This document shows positions 1 to 7,385 of a DNA stretch of 19,213 nt, one piece after another. A model generated the notes under the pieces. It ran no database searches, was not told where the DNA came from, and worked only from the letters and a program-made list of their open reading frames with translations. The position numbers and the translations under genes were made by a program. The first letter of the stretch is position 1; every line of letters starts with the position of its first letter. The stretch is from JBFJVZ01 sp041623895. Lineage in GTDB: Bacteria > Planctomycetota > Planctomycetia > Pirellulales > Pirellulaceae. The stretch lies in assembly GCA_041623895.1 (NCBI GenBank), contig JBFJVZ010000099.1:1-19213 (forward strand), in the 5' to 3' direction.

Positions 1-95
1 GACAACAACACGCCGCCCAGGTGTGCGAATCGTTGCTTGCTTTCGATACAAACGTCGTAACCGGCAAGTGCGACGAACCAACTGCGTCGCTGTGA
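1..95 (+). CDS. Possible C-terminal end of an upstream gene (partial)
   Basis: One forward frame is open from the window edge to a TGA at 93-95 and reads about 30 residues ending in CDEPTASL. Its composition looks protein-like, with an alternating hydrophobic stretch (VCESLLAF), and it lies on the same strand about 106 bases ahead of the acetyltransferase gene. The fragment is too short to assign a family. The other two forward frames also run 60 to 115 bases before a stop, so openness alone proves little. The call rests on composition and position only. Confidence 0.25.
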   Translation, partial: QQHAAQVCESLLAFDTNVVTGKCDEPTASL

Positions 96-201
96 TCACT
101 GAAAAGTTGCTCTGACAATCTCTTGATCAAAAGTTATCACGGGTATCCCTGCGCACTTCGGGTGGGGCTCGCCGAAAGATTCCCCGTCAGGTCAACTCAC
201 G

Positions 202-1338
202 ATGAGCCTCACTGTCGAACTGATCACGTCGCTAAAAGATCTCACCCCGCAAGACATCCAGCGATGGAACGAGTTAGCGGCAAACCCCTTTCAACGATGG
301 GAATGGCTGGGAAGTTGGTGGGATGCCTACGGGAGCGATCACAGTTTGTACATCTTGTCCGTCAAGAAAGATGGGCAAACGGTTGGCTTCGCACCGTGGT
401 ACATCGAAAACCGTATCAGCACCGGACGAACGATCCAATTCCTTGGTTCCGGCAAAGCTTGTACGGATCATCTCTCACTGCTGGTCGGCGGCACGGACGC
501 GCAACCAATTGCCGACGCGGTTGCCCAGTGGCTGTTCGATGCAACGACCATGAACACTCATGAATTGCCCAGACGATTTGTATGGGACGCGATCGAATTG
601 ATCGGCATCGACGCCAGCGATCAGCCAATCAATTGTTTGGTGGAATCGATGCGAGCTTTGGGGCTCAGCGTCCAGCAGTCCGATGGTTTGGGTTGCTATG
701 TCATCAACGTTCCGGACCAATGGGAAGACTACGTCAAGATGAGGTCCAAGAGTGGCCGTCGCGAAGTCCGGCAGTCGCTTAAGAATATCGATGACGGTAC
801 GATCATCGTTAACACGGTTGGTTCGGAAAGTGACTTAGACCAGATATGGAATCATTTCGTCAACCTTCACCAGCGGCGGCGTCATGCTTCCGGCACCACT
901 GGTTGCTTTGATCATCCTTCATTTAGCCAGTTTCTGCGCAAGGCGGCATCGGAACTTCTCGGTGCCGGGATGTTGGAGCTTGTGGTCGCCACGATGGACA
1001 ACGCGCCCGTAGCGGCTCAGTTTGCGCTTGTCGACGATGACAGCTGGTACTTTTACCAATCGGGAATGGAGCCGGACGCATCGGACACTCGCCCGGGCCT
1101 GAGCGTGTTTTGCCATGCCATTCGTAAGACGATTGAATCGGGACGGAAACGATTCGATATGATGCGAGGCGACGAACCGTACAAGCTACGTTGGCGTGCC
1201 GAGCTGCAGCCTGCACAGGAGGTTCGTGTCTGTAGTCCGAAGACGACGGCTCGATTGCGAAAGCAAGTTTACGGCGCCGGCGTTACCTTCAAAAACCTGA
1301 TCAAATCCGGTATGGGAATCGGCCACCAACATTCCTGA
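202..1338 (+). CDS. FemAB/BioF2-like GNAT-fold N-acyltransferase
   Basis: The 378-residue protein resembles the Acetyltransf_6 (BioF2-like, CelD/FemAB) family. These are two-lobed GNAT-fold enzymes that transfer acyl or aminoacyl groups and are often found in exopolysaccharide or cell-envelope gene clusters. The N-terminal part has the family's WNELAANPFQRWEWLGSWW-type opening at about residues 22-40. The central region at about 175-195 is rich in Arg and Lys (MRSKSGRREVRQSL), as in the Acetyltransf_6 core. The C-terminal half carries the second lobe, with VAAQFALVDDDSWYFYQSG at about 272-290 and FDMMRGDEPYKLRW near 318-331, a pattern common in the family. There is no signal peptide, so it is probably cytoplasmic. 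The ATG at 202 gives the usual family length, with only a weak AGG about 10 bases upstream. The acceptor substrate cannot be read from the sequence. Confidence 0.8.
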   Translation: MSLTVELITSLKDLTPQDIQRWNELAANPFQRWEWLGSWWDAYGSDHSLYILSVKKDGQTVGFAPWYIENRISTGRTIQFLGSGKACTDHLSLLVGGTDAQPIADAVAQWLFDATTMNTHELPRRFVWDAIELIGIDASDQPINCLVESMRALGLSVQQSDGLGCYVINVPDQWEDYVKMRSKSGRREVRQSLKNIDDGTIIVNTVGSESDLDQIWNHFVNLHQRRRHASGTTGCFDHPSFSQFLRKAASELLGAGMLELVVATMDNAPVAAQFALVDDDSWYFYQSGMEPDASDTRPGLSVFCHAIRKTIESGRKRFDMMRGDEPYKLRWRAELQPAQEVRVCSPKTTARLRKQVYGAGVTFKNLIKSGMGIGHQHS

Positions 1339-1628
1339 AAGGCGTAATAGATTTCCGCTCACGCCCCGAATCTGACGCCAAACCGATTGCCTTCTCAGGC
1401 CAAGGCGATCTACGACCCCGGAACAATCAAACGCTGAATAACCAGCATTCAGGGGGGATTTCTCTGCGCCAGGCAGCGGCTTCAACGGTTGATCCTGACC
1501 GATTACACTAGGGAAACGTCTTTTTCCTCAAATTCATAATCGGCCCCGTGCAAGCTGCAACTCGCCCCGTGCAAGCTGCAACCCGCCCCGTGCAAGCTGC
1601 AACCCGCCATGGCCGATGGGAGTATTTA
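1339..1628. other. Intergenic stretch ahead of the LRR gene
   Basis: These 290 bases hold no convincing gene. The main content is the 21-bp tandem repeat at 1542-1604, described separately, followed by a Shine-Dalgarno-like GGGAG at 1618-1622, six bases ahead of the ATG at 1629. I see no clear hairpin-plus-T-run terminator after the acetyltransferase gene, so readthrough into the LRR gene is possible. Confidence 0.5.
1542..1604. repeat. Three-copy 21-bp direct tandem repeat
   Basis: Three copies of a 21-base unit lie head to tail at 1542-1562, 1563-1583 and 1584-1604, each containing CCCCGTGCAAGCTGCAA. Copies 2 and 3 are identical, and copy 1 differs only at its first and last bases. A few bases of a fourth copy follow. 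The array ends 24 bases before the LRR lipoprotein start, inside the probable promoter or 5' leader. Because 21 is divisible by three, the repeats would read as a seven-residue peptide repeat if translated. The lipoprotein start lies downstream, so they are probably not coding. Confidence 0.9.
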
Positions 1629-2543
1629 ATGTCGCTCTGTCTTCGGCCCTTGTTGTTCGTGCTCGGCTTGCATGCCGTGTTGATCACCGGTTGCGACATC
1701 GGTACAAAAGCGGCGATTAAGAATCCCGAGACGGTGACCACCGAAGATGGCGCCCTCAGGCTGTTCTCAGCAGTCGGTGGCACGGTCACCCAGGATGGCA
1801 ATGCGACCTTGGTGAAGCTGAACGACAGCCGCGTCAACGATGCACAACTTGCCTGCATCAAGTTTCTGGTCAATGTGACCGAGGTCGATTTGCGTGACTC
1901 GGCAATCACCGACGAAGGCATGAAGCATTTGACCGAATTGGTTTCCCTGGTGAAGCTTAACTTGGGTGGAACAAAATTTACCGATGCGGGTCTTGCCGAA
2001 ATTTCCGGACTCAGTGGTCTGCGGGAATTGAATCTACGCGGCACCGGAATCACTTCCCAGGGGCTGGTGCACCTGAAAAACTTGCGAGATTTAGCAGCCC
2101 TATCGCTGTATCAGACGGAAATTGACGATGCGGGACTGGAGCATCTGGCGACGCTGACTTCGCTGACCAGCTTGTATTTGTCCCGGACCCAAGTGACGGG
2201 CGAAGGACTTGTGCACCTGAATGGAATGGAAATCCTGACGAATCTTTCGTTGCAGGACACACAGATCAATGATGATGCAATGCCGCACATCCGCGAACTC
2301 AAGCAACTCACCTCGCTCGGATTGGGGAACACGCTGGTAACCGACGACGGACTAGCGCAGCTGAATGGATTGGAGTTCTTGCAGTCGGTGGGGCTTGAAG
2401 GAACCGCCGTTACCGACGCAGGACTGGCGAAGCTCGAAGAGCTTCCCGCACTCAAGAGTATCAGCCTGCCTGAAACCAAGGTGACCGACGCGGGAGTCGC
2501 AGAACTGCAGAAACGATTTCCCGAAGCGGAAATCACCAAGTAA
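1629..2543 (+). CDS. Leucine-rich repeat lipoprotein
   Basis: From the ATG at 1629 this is a 304-residue protein. A short hydrophobic signal (LCLRPLLFVLGLHAVL) ends in the lipobox ITGC, with the lipidated Cys at residue 22, so it should be an exported lipoprotein. After a linker it consists of nine consecutive repeats of exactly 24 residues, plus a partial tenth. The pattern is ITDxGLxxLxxLxxLxxLxLxxT, the RNI/GALA-like LRR type that is abundant in planctomycetes. Such solenoids usually bind proteins, and no catalytic domain is present. An in-frame GTG at 1548 would add 27 residues translated from the tandem repeat. I prefer 1629 because it has GGGAG six bases upstream and puts the signal peptide at the N terminus. 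The gene converges on the beta-propeller gene, with 64 bases between their stops. Its ligand is unknown. Confidence 0.85.
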   Translation: MSLCLRPLLFVLGLHAVLITGCDIGTKAAIKNPETVTTEDGALRLFSAVGGTVTQDGNATLVKLNDSRVNDAQLACIKFLVNVTEVDLRDSAITDEGMKHLTELVSLVKLNLGGTKFTDAGLAEISGLSGLRELNLRGTGITSQGLVHLKNLRDLAALSLYQTEIDDAGLEHLATLTSLTSLYLSRTQVTGEGLVHLNGMEILTNLSLQDTQINDDAMPHIRELKQLTSLGLGNTLVTDDGLAQLNGLEFLQSVGLEGTAVTDAGLAKLEELPALKSISLPETKVTDAGVAELQKRFPEAEITK

Positions 2544-2607
2544 ATCGTTAATCGAGACGAAGCGTTTCGAAGTTCTTCTCAGTTCGCCCCCGGCAGCACT
2601 CCGCGTT

Positions 2608-4857
2608 TTATCTCTCCAGCGGAACGATATTGGGGAGGCGCCTGAGCTGCTCCGTGCCGCTGAGATAAAGATCACGGCCGGCGAATGCCATTTTGCCCGA
2701 GGGCGTAATGCGGCCCAGTACTTGCACGTTCGCATCGCGGGGATCGATGCGGACCAGCGCCGTGCGTCCCTTGCCGTTTTCAAGTGTCGCCCAGATGAAA
2801 CCGTCCGGCCCTTTTTTGAAATCCCATTGGCCCGTGCCTTCACGCCAGGCGAACGGAACGCCCCAGGGAATCTGCTTTCGGAAAAAGACTTTGCCCGACG
2901 GAACCTCGACGCCATACAGCACGCCGCGATACTGATCGCTCCCTTGCCAGGTCACGCCCAGCATCCGACCCGGAGCCACTTCCAGCAGCGGTCCCGATTT
3001 GTCGGAACCCGGCACCGGCTTGAAGGTGTTGTCGCTGAGTAATCGCTGCGTATCGGTGTCATAGATAAAGACGTTACCGCCATCGGTTCCGATGATGACG
3101 TAGCGGTCCTTCACTGCCGTGGTCAGCCAGCCGATTTCCTGTTCAACAAATGGCTCCCACATCCCACCTACCTGGCCGCTTTCGGGATCGTACCATGCGA
3201 GGCCGCCGCCCTCGTAGTCGCGCTGGCCCTTGCCGCCAAAGTACACACGCCCATCAGCGGCTGTTGTCGCTGAGAGCATCTTTTTCACTCGCGTCAGGTT
3301 CAAGACGGCATCCGGATCGGCATGTACTTTCCTGGGATTGGCTTGAGGGCTGGAAATCTCCGGACTGCTGTTCGTGATCACACGCGAGCCGGGAGGCCCT
3401 CCTTTCTCCACATTCCATGGCCGATTCGGATCGAATTCAAAGATCGGACCGCCGGCGTAGCCGCTGAAGAACAGCCGGTCGCCCCGGTTGCTGATCGCAT
3501 ACAAGCTGGCACCGCCGTTGCCCAGATGAGTGACTTGTTGCAACCGCGGATCAAACAAAAAGCGTCCCTTTGATCCGTGGCCGCTGCCAAACAGTCGGCC
3601 GTCTGGCAGCTCATGCAAACGATGGATTGCAAGCGGGTGCTGTCCAACGCCCTCCAACACAAAACGACGCCAAGCCGGTTTGGAACCGTCCCGGTTGGGC
3701 GTGCCGGGACGCCACCACAACACCGCGCGATCGTTTTCGTCAGGATACAACTGTCCGACGTGAATCTCGGGGGCAGCCGGCCGAGTCAGGACGGGCGCGC
3801 TCGCTCGCACTTGCTCCGGCCAAGGGCAGCTGTCATCCATGGCCCAGCCGGCGGTTCCCTTGGGGATCGCTTTGCCGTGGTACAGCCAATAAAATTTGCG
3901 TGTTGACTTGTCGGTGGTTTGTTGCGTGCAGGCCACCGCGCCGCCGAAGTTGTCATACTGGCTGCCGTTCAGCTTAAGCCCGAACGCGCCCTCCGGTGCT
4001 TCCAACAGCACGGACTCTTCGCCCGTTTCAACATTGATCGCGACCAGGTACCAAGGCATCTTTCCGCAGGCGACATAGATGTGCGTGTCGCAAGCTCCGA
4101 TATCGTAACCATATGCAGTGCCGCCGATCTTGGGGCCAATCGCGCCGAAATCCTTGAACTCGCCCGTCTGCGGATTGAATCCATAAGCCGAAGCGCGACG
4201 CAACGTGTCTTCTTCACCCAACCAGCTGCCGGCTCCGTAAATCCAGCCGGTGGGCGCAAGCACCGTTGGATTTCGTTCCCCACCGTGACCTTTGATCTTC
4301 TTGTAAAGCTCGACCTGATTGGTAGCCGGATCGTAGCGATAGATCAGCATGATGCCGCCGCTGCCCCAGGTATGCTGATCGGTAATCGCACCGTACAACT
4401 TGCCGTCAAAGGCTAGATTGCCAAACCAGGTCAGCGCCATTTCGACTCGCGCGCGGTCCTCCTCGACTTTGAAATCCTGCTTGGTCACTTCACCAGAGCC
4501 GAGATCGACGATGTAAGCGCGAGTCTCTTGTCGATATTGCTTGCGATACCAGACCAGGACGTCATAACTCTTGCCGTCCGGATTGGGCACCAGATTGGTG
4601 CCGCCGACATCGAGGCCGTAGACCGTCGTACCAAGATCTTCAACGGGCAGCATCTCGGCACGCTGCAAATCGGTTTCCAACTCGGGCTCAGCCTCCGCTT
4701 GCCAATCCTCGGGGATGTTCAGGATCGCCGTCGTACTGGACTCAGTCTTTGCCGCGGCATCGTTTTGCTCCGCATTGTCACTCGGTTGCGCTGCCGCCAC
4801 CGCCAGCAAGACAGCAATCAGCACAACCGCCGCGGTCAAACTCATTCCAAACTTCAT
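2608..4857 (-). CDS. Large secreted beta-propeller protein of unknown function
   Basis: The 749-residue protein begins with a clear signal peptide (MKFGMSLTAAVVLIAVLLAV, then AAAQP as a likely cleavage region) and an acidic, low-complexity segment to about residue 45. The rest is made of repeated beta-blade-like units. Each pairs a strand such as YVACGKMPWYLVAINVETGE or DGRVYFGGKGQRDYEGGGLA with a phrase of the YDPESGQV or YDTDTQRL type. This resembles the PQQ-like, YVTN or WD40-like propellers common among exported planctomycete proteins, with enough blades for one large or two smaller propellers. I see no enzyme motif and no C-terminal anchor, so it is probably periplasmic or released. The ATG at 4857 places the signal peptide at the start; Met5 is an alternative. 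A binding or scaffolding role is only an inference from the fold. Confidence 0.75.
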   Translation of the reverse strand: MKFGMSLTAAVVLIAVLLAVAAAQPSDNAEQNDAAAKTESSTTAILNIPEDWQAEAEPELETDLQRAEMLPVEDLGTTVYGLDVGGTNLVPNPDGKSYDVLVWYRKQYRQETRAYIVDLGSGEVTKQDFKVEEDRARVEMALTWFGNLAFDGKLYGAITDQHTWGSGGIMLIYRYDPATNQVELYKKIKGHGGERNPTVLAPTGWIYGAGSWLGEEDTLRRASAYGFNPQTGEFKDFGAIGPKIGGTAYGYDIGACDTHIYVACGKMPWYLVAINVETGEESVLLEAPEGAFGLKLNGSQYDNFGGAVACTQQTTDKSTRKFYWLYHGKAIPKGTAGWAMDDSCPWPEQVRASAPVLTRPAAPEIHVGQLYPDENDRAVLWWRPGTPNRDGSKPAWRRFVLEGVGQHPLAIHRLHELPDGRLFGSGHGSKGRFLFDPRLQQVTHLGNGGASLYAISNRGDRLFFSGYAGGPIFEFDPNRPWNVEKGGPPGSRVITNSSPEISSPQANPRKVHADPDAVLNLTRVKKMLSATTAADGRVYFGGKGQRDYEGGGLAWYDPESGQVGGMWEPFVEQEIGWLTTAVKDRYVIIGTDGGNVFIYDTDTQRLLSDNTFKPVPGSDKSGPLLEVAPGRMLGVTWQGSDQYRGVLYGVEVPSGKVFFRKQIPWGVPFAWREGTGQWDFKKGPDGFIWATLENGKGRTALVRIDPRDANVQVLGRITPSGKMAFAGRDLYLSGTEQLRRLPNIVPLER

Positions 4858-5141
4858 GTTGTCGTACCGGAACTCAAGGTAGCAGGCTGAAAATGCGTAC
4901 GGCCTGGCCTGTTAAGGGTGGGAAACCGGGCAGCATGTTGGTGGCTGCCGGTCAGGTGGATCAGGGTCTAGCCGCAGCGTTCGCCAACGACAAGAAGGCA
5001 GCCACCGGATGCTTGTTTCTTTCATACAAACAGAGCCGGAGAAAGCCTAGCAGACTGATCAAAAGAGGGGCAGCAGTCAACAATTCCGGGCTAATTCCGC
5101 CTGGACAGCAAACCGGCGATCACTCCGCCAACGAACGCAAC
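4858..5141. other. Intergenic region with no recognisable gene
   Basis: This stretch lies upstream of the beta-propeller gene and beyond the tRNA-Glu terminator. It should hold the promoter of the propeller gene on the minus strand, but I cannot identify convincing -35 and -10 boxes. A forward open frame across it overlaps the signal-peptide end of the propeller gene and runs into the terminator hairpin, so I do not regard it as a gene. Confidence 0.45.
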
Positions 5142-5178
5142 AAAAAAGCCCGCGAAATCGCTAGCTGATTCGCGGGCT
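5142..5178 (-). terminator. Rho-independent terminator after tRNA-Glu
   Basis: A perfect 10-bp stem, AGCCCGCGAA at 5147-5156 with TTCGCGGGCT at 5169-5178, encloses a 12-base loop. Read on the minus strand it is followed directly by a run of T (5147-5142). It starts 22 bases after the 3' end of tRNA-Glu and is the strongest intrinsic terminator in the window. Confidence 0.9.
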
Positions 5179-5200
5179 ATCTTGCCTAGTTTCCAAATAG

Positions 5201-5273
<73 letters not shown>

Positions 5274-5275
5274 GC

Positions 5276-5290
5276 GTGATTAAAAATCAC
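5276..5290 (-). other. Short hairpin just upstream of tRNA-Glu
   Basis: GTGATT at 5276-5281 pairs with AATCAC at 5285-5290 across a three-base loop, ending two bases before the mature tRNA 5' end. It could be a processing or leader hairpin in a csrA-tRNA transcript. On the minus strand its loop and inner stem are T-rich, but there is no T-run after the stem, so it does not look like a good terminator. Confidence 0.4.
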
Positions 5291-5325
5291 ATCGCACAGA
5301 GCGATTGGTAACAGTGGTCGCGGCT

Positions 5326-5354
5326 TTGTAATCAGGAGAGCCTGATCACGTCAA
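5326..5354 (-). promoter_or_regulatory. Candidate sigma70-type promoter for tRNA-Glu
   Basis: On the minus strand TTGACG (5349-5354) is followed, after exactly 17 bases, by TTACAA (5326-5331). This gives a good -35 box and a mediocre -10 box about 50 bases before the tRNA. The spacer contains an ATCAGG/CCTGAT hairpin at 5331-5346, which alternatively could be a weak csrA 3' structure. It is a consensus match by eye only. Confidence 0.35.
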
Positions 5355-5407
5355 GGGTTCACAGAGGCGCAAATTCGCCATCGGGGCGTCAAATCGCGAT
5401 TCCGCGA

Positions 5408-5602
5408 TCAAGATTCCACAGCTGCGTCACCTGATTCCAGGCTGCGCTGAATCGCATCGTAAACTTCACGACGATGAACGGGAACCTCACGAGGTGCCTC
5501 GACACCCAATCGAACTTTGTCGCCGCGAATTTCCACAACAACGATCTTGATGTCGTTGTTGATGACGATACTCTCGTTCTTCTTTCTCGATAAAACCAAC
5601 AT
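5408..5602 (-). CDS. csrA: Carbon storage regulator CsrA
   Basis: The 64-residue protein is the CsrA/RsmA RNA-binding regulator, a dimeric post-transcriptional regulator that binds GGA-containing hairpins near ribosome binding sites. It starts with the family's MLVLSRKKNESIVI, followed by DIKIVVVEIRGDKVRLGVEAP and the segment REVPVHRREVYDAI, which includes the conserved RNA-contacting Arg near residue 44 (HRREV). Length is typical at 60-70 residues. AAGGA lies 9 bases before the ATG, and the leader GGAAAGGACTGG itself contains two GGA motifs, which could allow autoregulation (an inference). In many bacteria csrA sits near flagellar or fliW genes, and no fliW or flagellin gene is visible here. 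It reads toward tRNA-Glu. Confidence 0.95.
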   Translation of the reverse strand: MLVLSRKKNESIVINNDIKIVVVEIRGDKVRLGVEAPREVPVHRREVYDAIQRSLESGDAAVES

Positions 5603-6073
5603 GTATTCCAGTCCTTTCCTACCGGCCTATGCTTCGATCTGCGGTACTCTTGGTGCAGATATGTGCGTCGAAGTTGTGTTTCCAACCAACCGCAGCGGCC
5701 GGGGAATGTTTTGAAGGCGTATCAGGATGATGTCGCCTACTTTCCTAACATCATAACTTTAGGCCAAAAAATGCCGCGGTCAAGGAAATCTGGCTTGACA
5801 AGGACGATTTTCTGACCCTCGGATCGTCTCAGTCACAATCAAAACCGGAAAATCCTCGCCAACTTGTGCCTCAAAAGATCAATTCAAGCACCCACCCCAA
5901 GAGAACTAGTGTTCGCATGTTCCCTATGACGGGTTATCTTGACCGGGAACCGATTTATGATTGATTACGTCCTACAATTAGGTGGTTCTTGACAGCGACC
6001 CTGCCTACCCTTGAGGTACAGGCCTTCGCTGCGACACACTTTTACCTGACTCTCGTGAAACTGCATTGAGACC
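5603..6073. other. Divergent intergenic region between csrA and the DUF2203 gene
   Basis: These 471 bases separate two diverging genes and contain no convincing ORF. The csrA side holds a candidate promoter (5756-5783) and a leader of roughly 150 bases. On the other side TTGACA at 5989-5994 could be a -35 element for the DUF2203 gene, but no good -10 follows at 16-18 bases. A second TTGACA at 5794-5799 also lacks a -10. No repeat or RNA structure stands out. Confidence 0.5.
5756..5783 (-). promoter_or_regulatory. Candidate csrA promoter
   Basis: On the minus strand TTGACC (5778-5783) is separated by 16 bases from TAAAGT (5756-5761), which matches the -10 consensus at four of six positions. 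The implied transcript would have a leader of roughly 150 bases before csrA. An alternative -10 (TATGAT) lies close by but at too long a spacing. It is a pattern match only. Confidence 0.35.
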
Positions 6074-6544
6074 ATGGTTCGGGCAATCGGAAACGGAAAC
6101 GACTCGGCATTGGATTCCCCCCGGGGATTCACTCCAGCTCGCGCATCAAAGACGCTTCCGCTGGTTCGTCGAATTGTTGCAGACATGATTTCGTTGACCG
6201 AAAGCATCGATCGACAGCGCGAACAACTGCGGGGTCTCGATGACTTGACCGATCCGATTGAACATGTCCATTACCAGGAAGAAGTCAGCGATATCCGTTT
6301 GTCACTGGCCGATGATGAGGGACGCTTAAAGAATTGCATCGCCGAACTTGGCGCGCTCGGCGTCGAACCTCATTTACCCTTTGACGGCTACGTCGATTTT
6401 CCAGCCATTTTGAACCGACGTCCGGTTTGCTTGTGTTGGCACAGCGATGACCAGACCATTTCGCACTGGCACGAGGAAGGCGATTCAGCAAAGCATCGCA
6501 AGCGGATCGAAGGACTCGCTTTGGACAGCGACTCTTTTTCTTGA
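6074..6544 (+). CDS. DUF2203 family protein
   Basis: The 156-residue protein matches the pattern of the uncharacterised DUF2203 family. An N-terminal segment of the type FTPARASKTLPLVRRIVADM at about residues 19-38 leads into a charged helical region likely to form a coiled coil (about 40-92). The conserved C-terminal part then reads VDFPAILNRRPVCLCWHSDD and ISHWHEEGD at about 112-142. The end of the family pattern is present and the length is only slightly above the family norm. There is no signal peptide or membrane segment, so it should be cytoplasmic. The function of the family is unknown. The gene stands alone, diverging from csrA. Confidence 0.85.
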   Translation: MVRAIGNGNDSALDSPRGFTPARASKTLPLVRRIVADMISLTESIDRQREQLRGLDDLTDPIEHVHYQEEVSDIRLSLADDEGRLKNCIAELGALGVEPHLPFDGYVDFPAILNRRPVCLCWHSDDQTISHWHEEGDSAKHRKRIEGLALDSDSFS

Positions 6545-6743
6545 GCGACCCTACGTGGTGCGTTGAACTTGTGGAAAACGAGCGCAAAGTGGTCAGCGCC
6601 AGTCTTGGGTCAAAAGGCCGCAATCGCCGTGTGGAAACGAGAGCGTCCGGCTTAAGAAGTGCAACAGTCATGAACGCTCTCTAACGCACGGCGGCTGATC
6701 AGAGTGGCGTTGTCCAGCCGGGCGTTTCGCTGCAGCGGCCTGT

Positions 6744-7385
6744 TCACGGCGTCAAGAACACCTGCAGTTTGCGGCAGCCGTGGGCACCCAACACCAGTGA
6801 CTGTTCGATGTCTGCGGTCTTGCTGGGCCCCGACACAAACACACCGAAACCGGATTTCGGCGTGCCGATTCGGCGATAGGCATCATGCATGTGGTGCACG
6901 ATTTGACTTCTTGAGACAACGATGGCCAGATACTGAGCGATAAAAAGCATCACGCGATGAGGAAGTGACTGACCATCGACCCAGATCGCGCCGTTCTCCG
7001 CAACCAGAAACTCGCCTCGCGCGATCGTCCAGTCAAGCGAAGCCAATGCGTGCGGATCGTCGATCTCTGCGGCATCCACATTCCCCTTCACCGCTTCGGG
7101 CACCACCGATGCGATTCGATGCGCCTGACGATAAACAGGATTCTGGGAAAGAATCTCATCCACCTGACTGGGCTGATCGATCAAATGAGCCTCGCCACCG
7201 ACGATCGCCAACATCTCGATGAAGTGTCCGAGTGGATCATCGAAACAAACCAGCTTTTCATCGTCGGTTTCCGGTAAGTCAGGCCCAGCCAAGGGCCTGG
7301 TTCGCAAGCGATCGAGGGTTCGCTGACGGCTGGCAGTCGACGCCGCCGGTCCGCGATGTGATGGTTCAGAGCTGCCAAATCTCAC
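6744..7385 (-). CDS. lutC: LutC-like LUD-domain protein (lactate utilisation)
   Basis: From a GTG at 7385 this gives a 213-residue LUD-domain (DUF162/YkgG) protein, one of three subunits of the LutABC L-lactate oxidation system. Diagnostic stretches are GGEAHLIDQPSQVDEIL in the middle, ARGEFLVAENGAIWVD, and the C-terminal GPSKTADIEQSLVLGAHG. The GTG overlaps the lutB stop as GTGA, with AAGGAGGG eight bases or fewer upstream inside lutB, so translational coupling is likely. A longer open frame upstream would overlap lutB by 46 bases and adds only a non-conserved 14-residue tail, so I reject that start. The N-terminal 40 residues are poorly conserved and rich in Arg, Ser and Pro. LutC's exact biochemical role is not settled in the literature. 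Confidence 0.9.
   Translation of the reverse strand: MRFGSSEPSHRGPAASTASRQRTLDRLRTRPLAGPDLPETDDEKLVCFDDPLGHFIEMLAIVGGEAHLIDQPSQVDEILSQNPVYRQAHRIASVVPEAVKGNVDAAEIDDPHALASLDWTIARGEFLVAENGAIWVDGQSLPHRVMLFIAQYLAIVVSRSQIVHHMHDAYRRIGTPKSGFGVFVSGPSKTADIEQSLVLGAHGCRKLQVFLTP

Noticed and set aside
1548..1628. GTG start giving the LRR protein a repeat-encoded N-terminal extension
   Set aside because: The ATG at 1629 has a better ribosome site and puts the lipoprotein signal at the N terminus, where it must be.
5090..5185. Minus-strand frame resembling a small membrane protein (DFAGFFVAFVGGVIAGLL)
   Set aside because: It has no start codon in a sensible place, overlaps the tRNA terminator and continues back into the tRNA, so the hydrophobic reading is probably a coincidence of the terminator's T-run.
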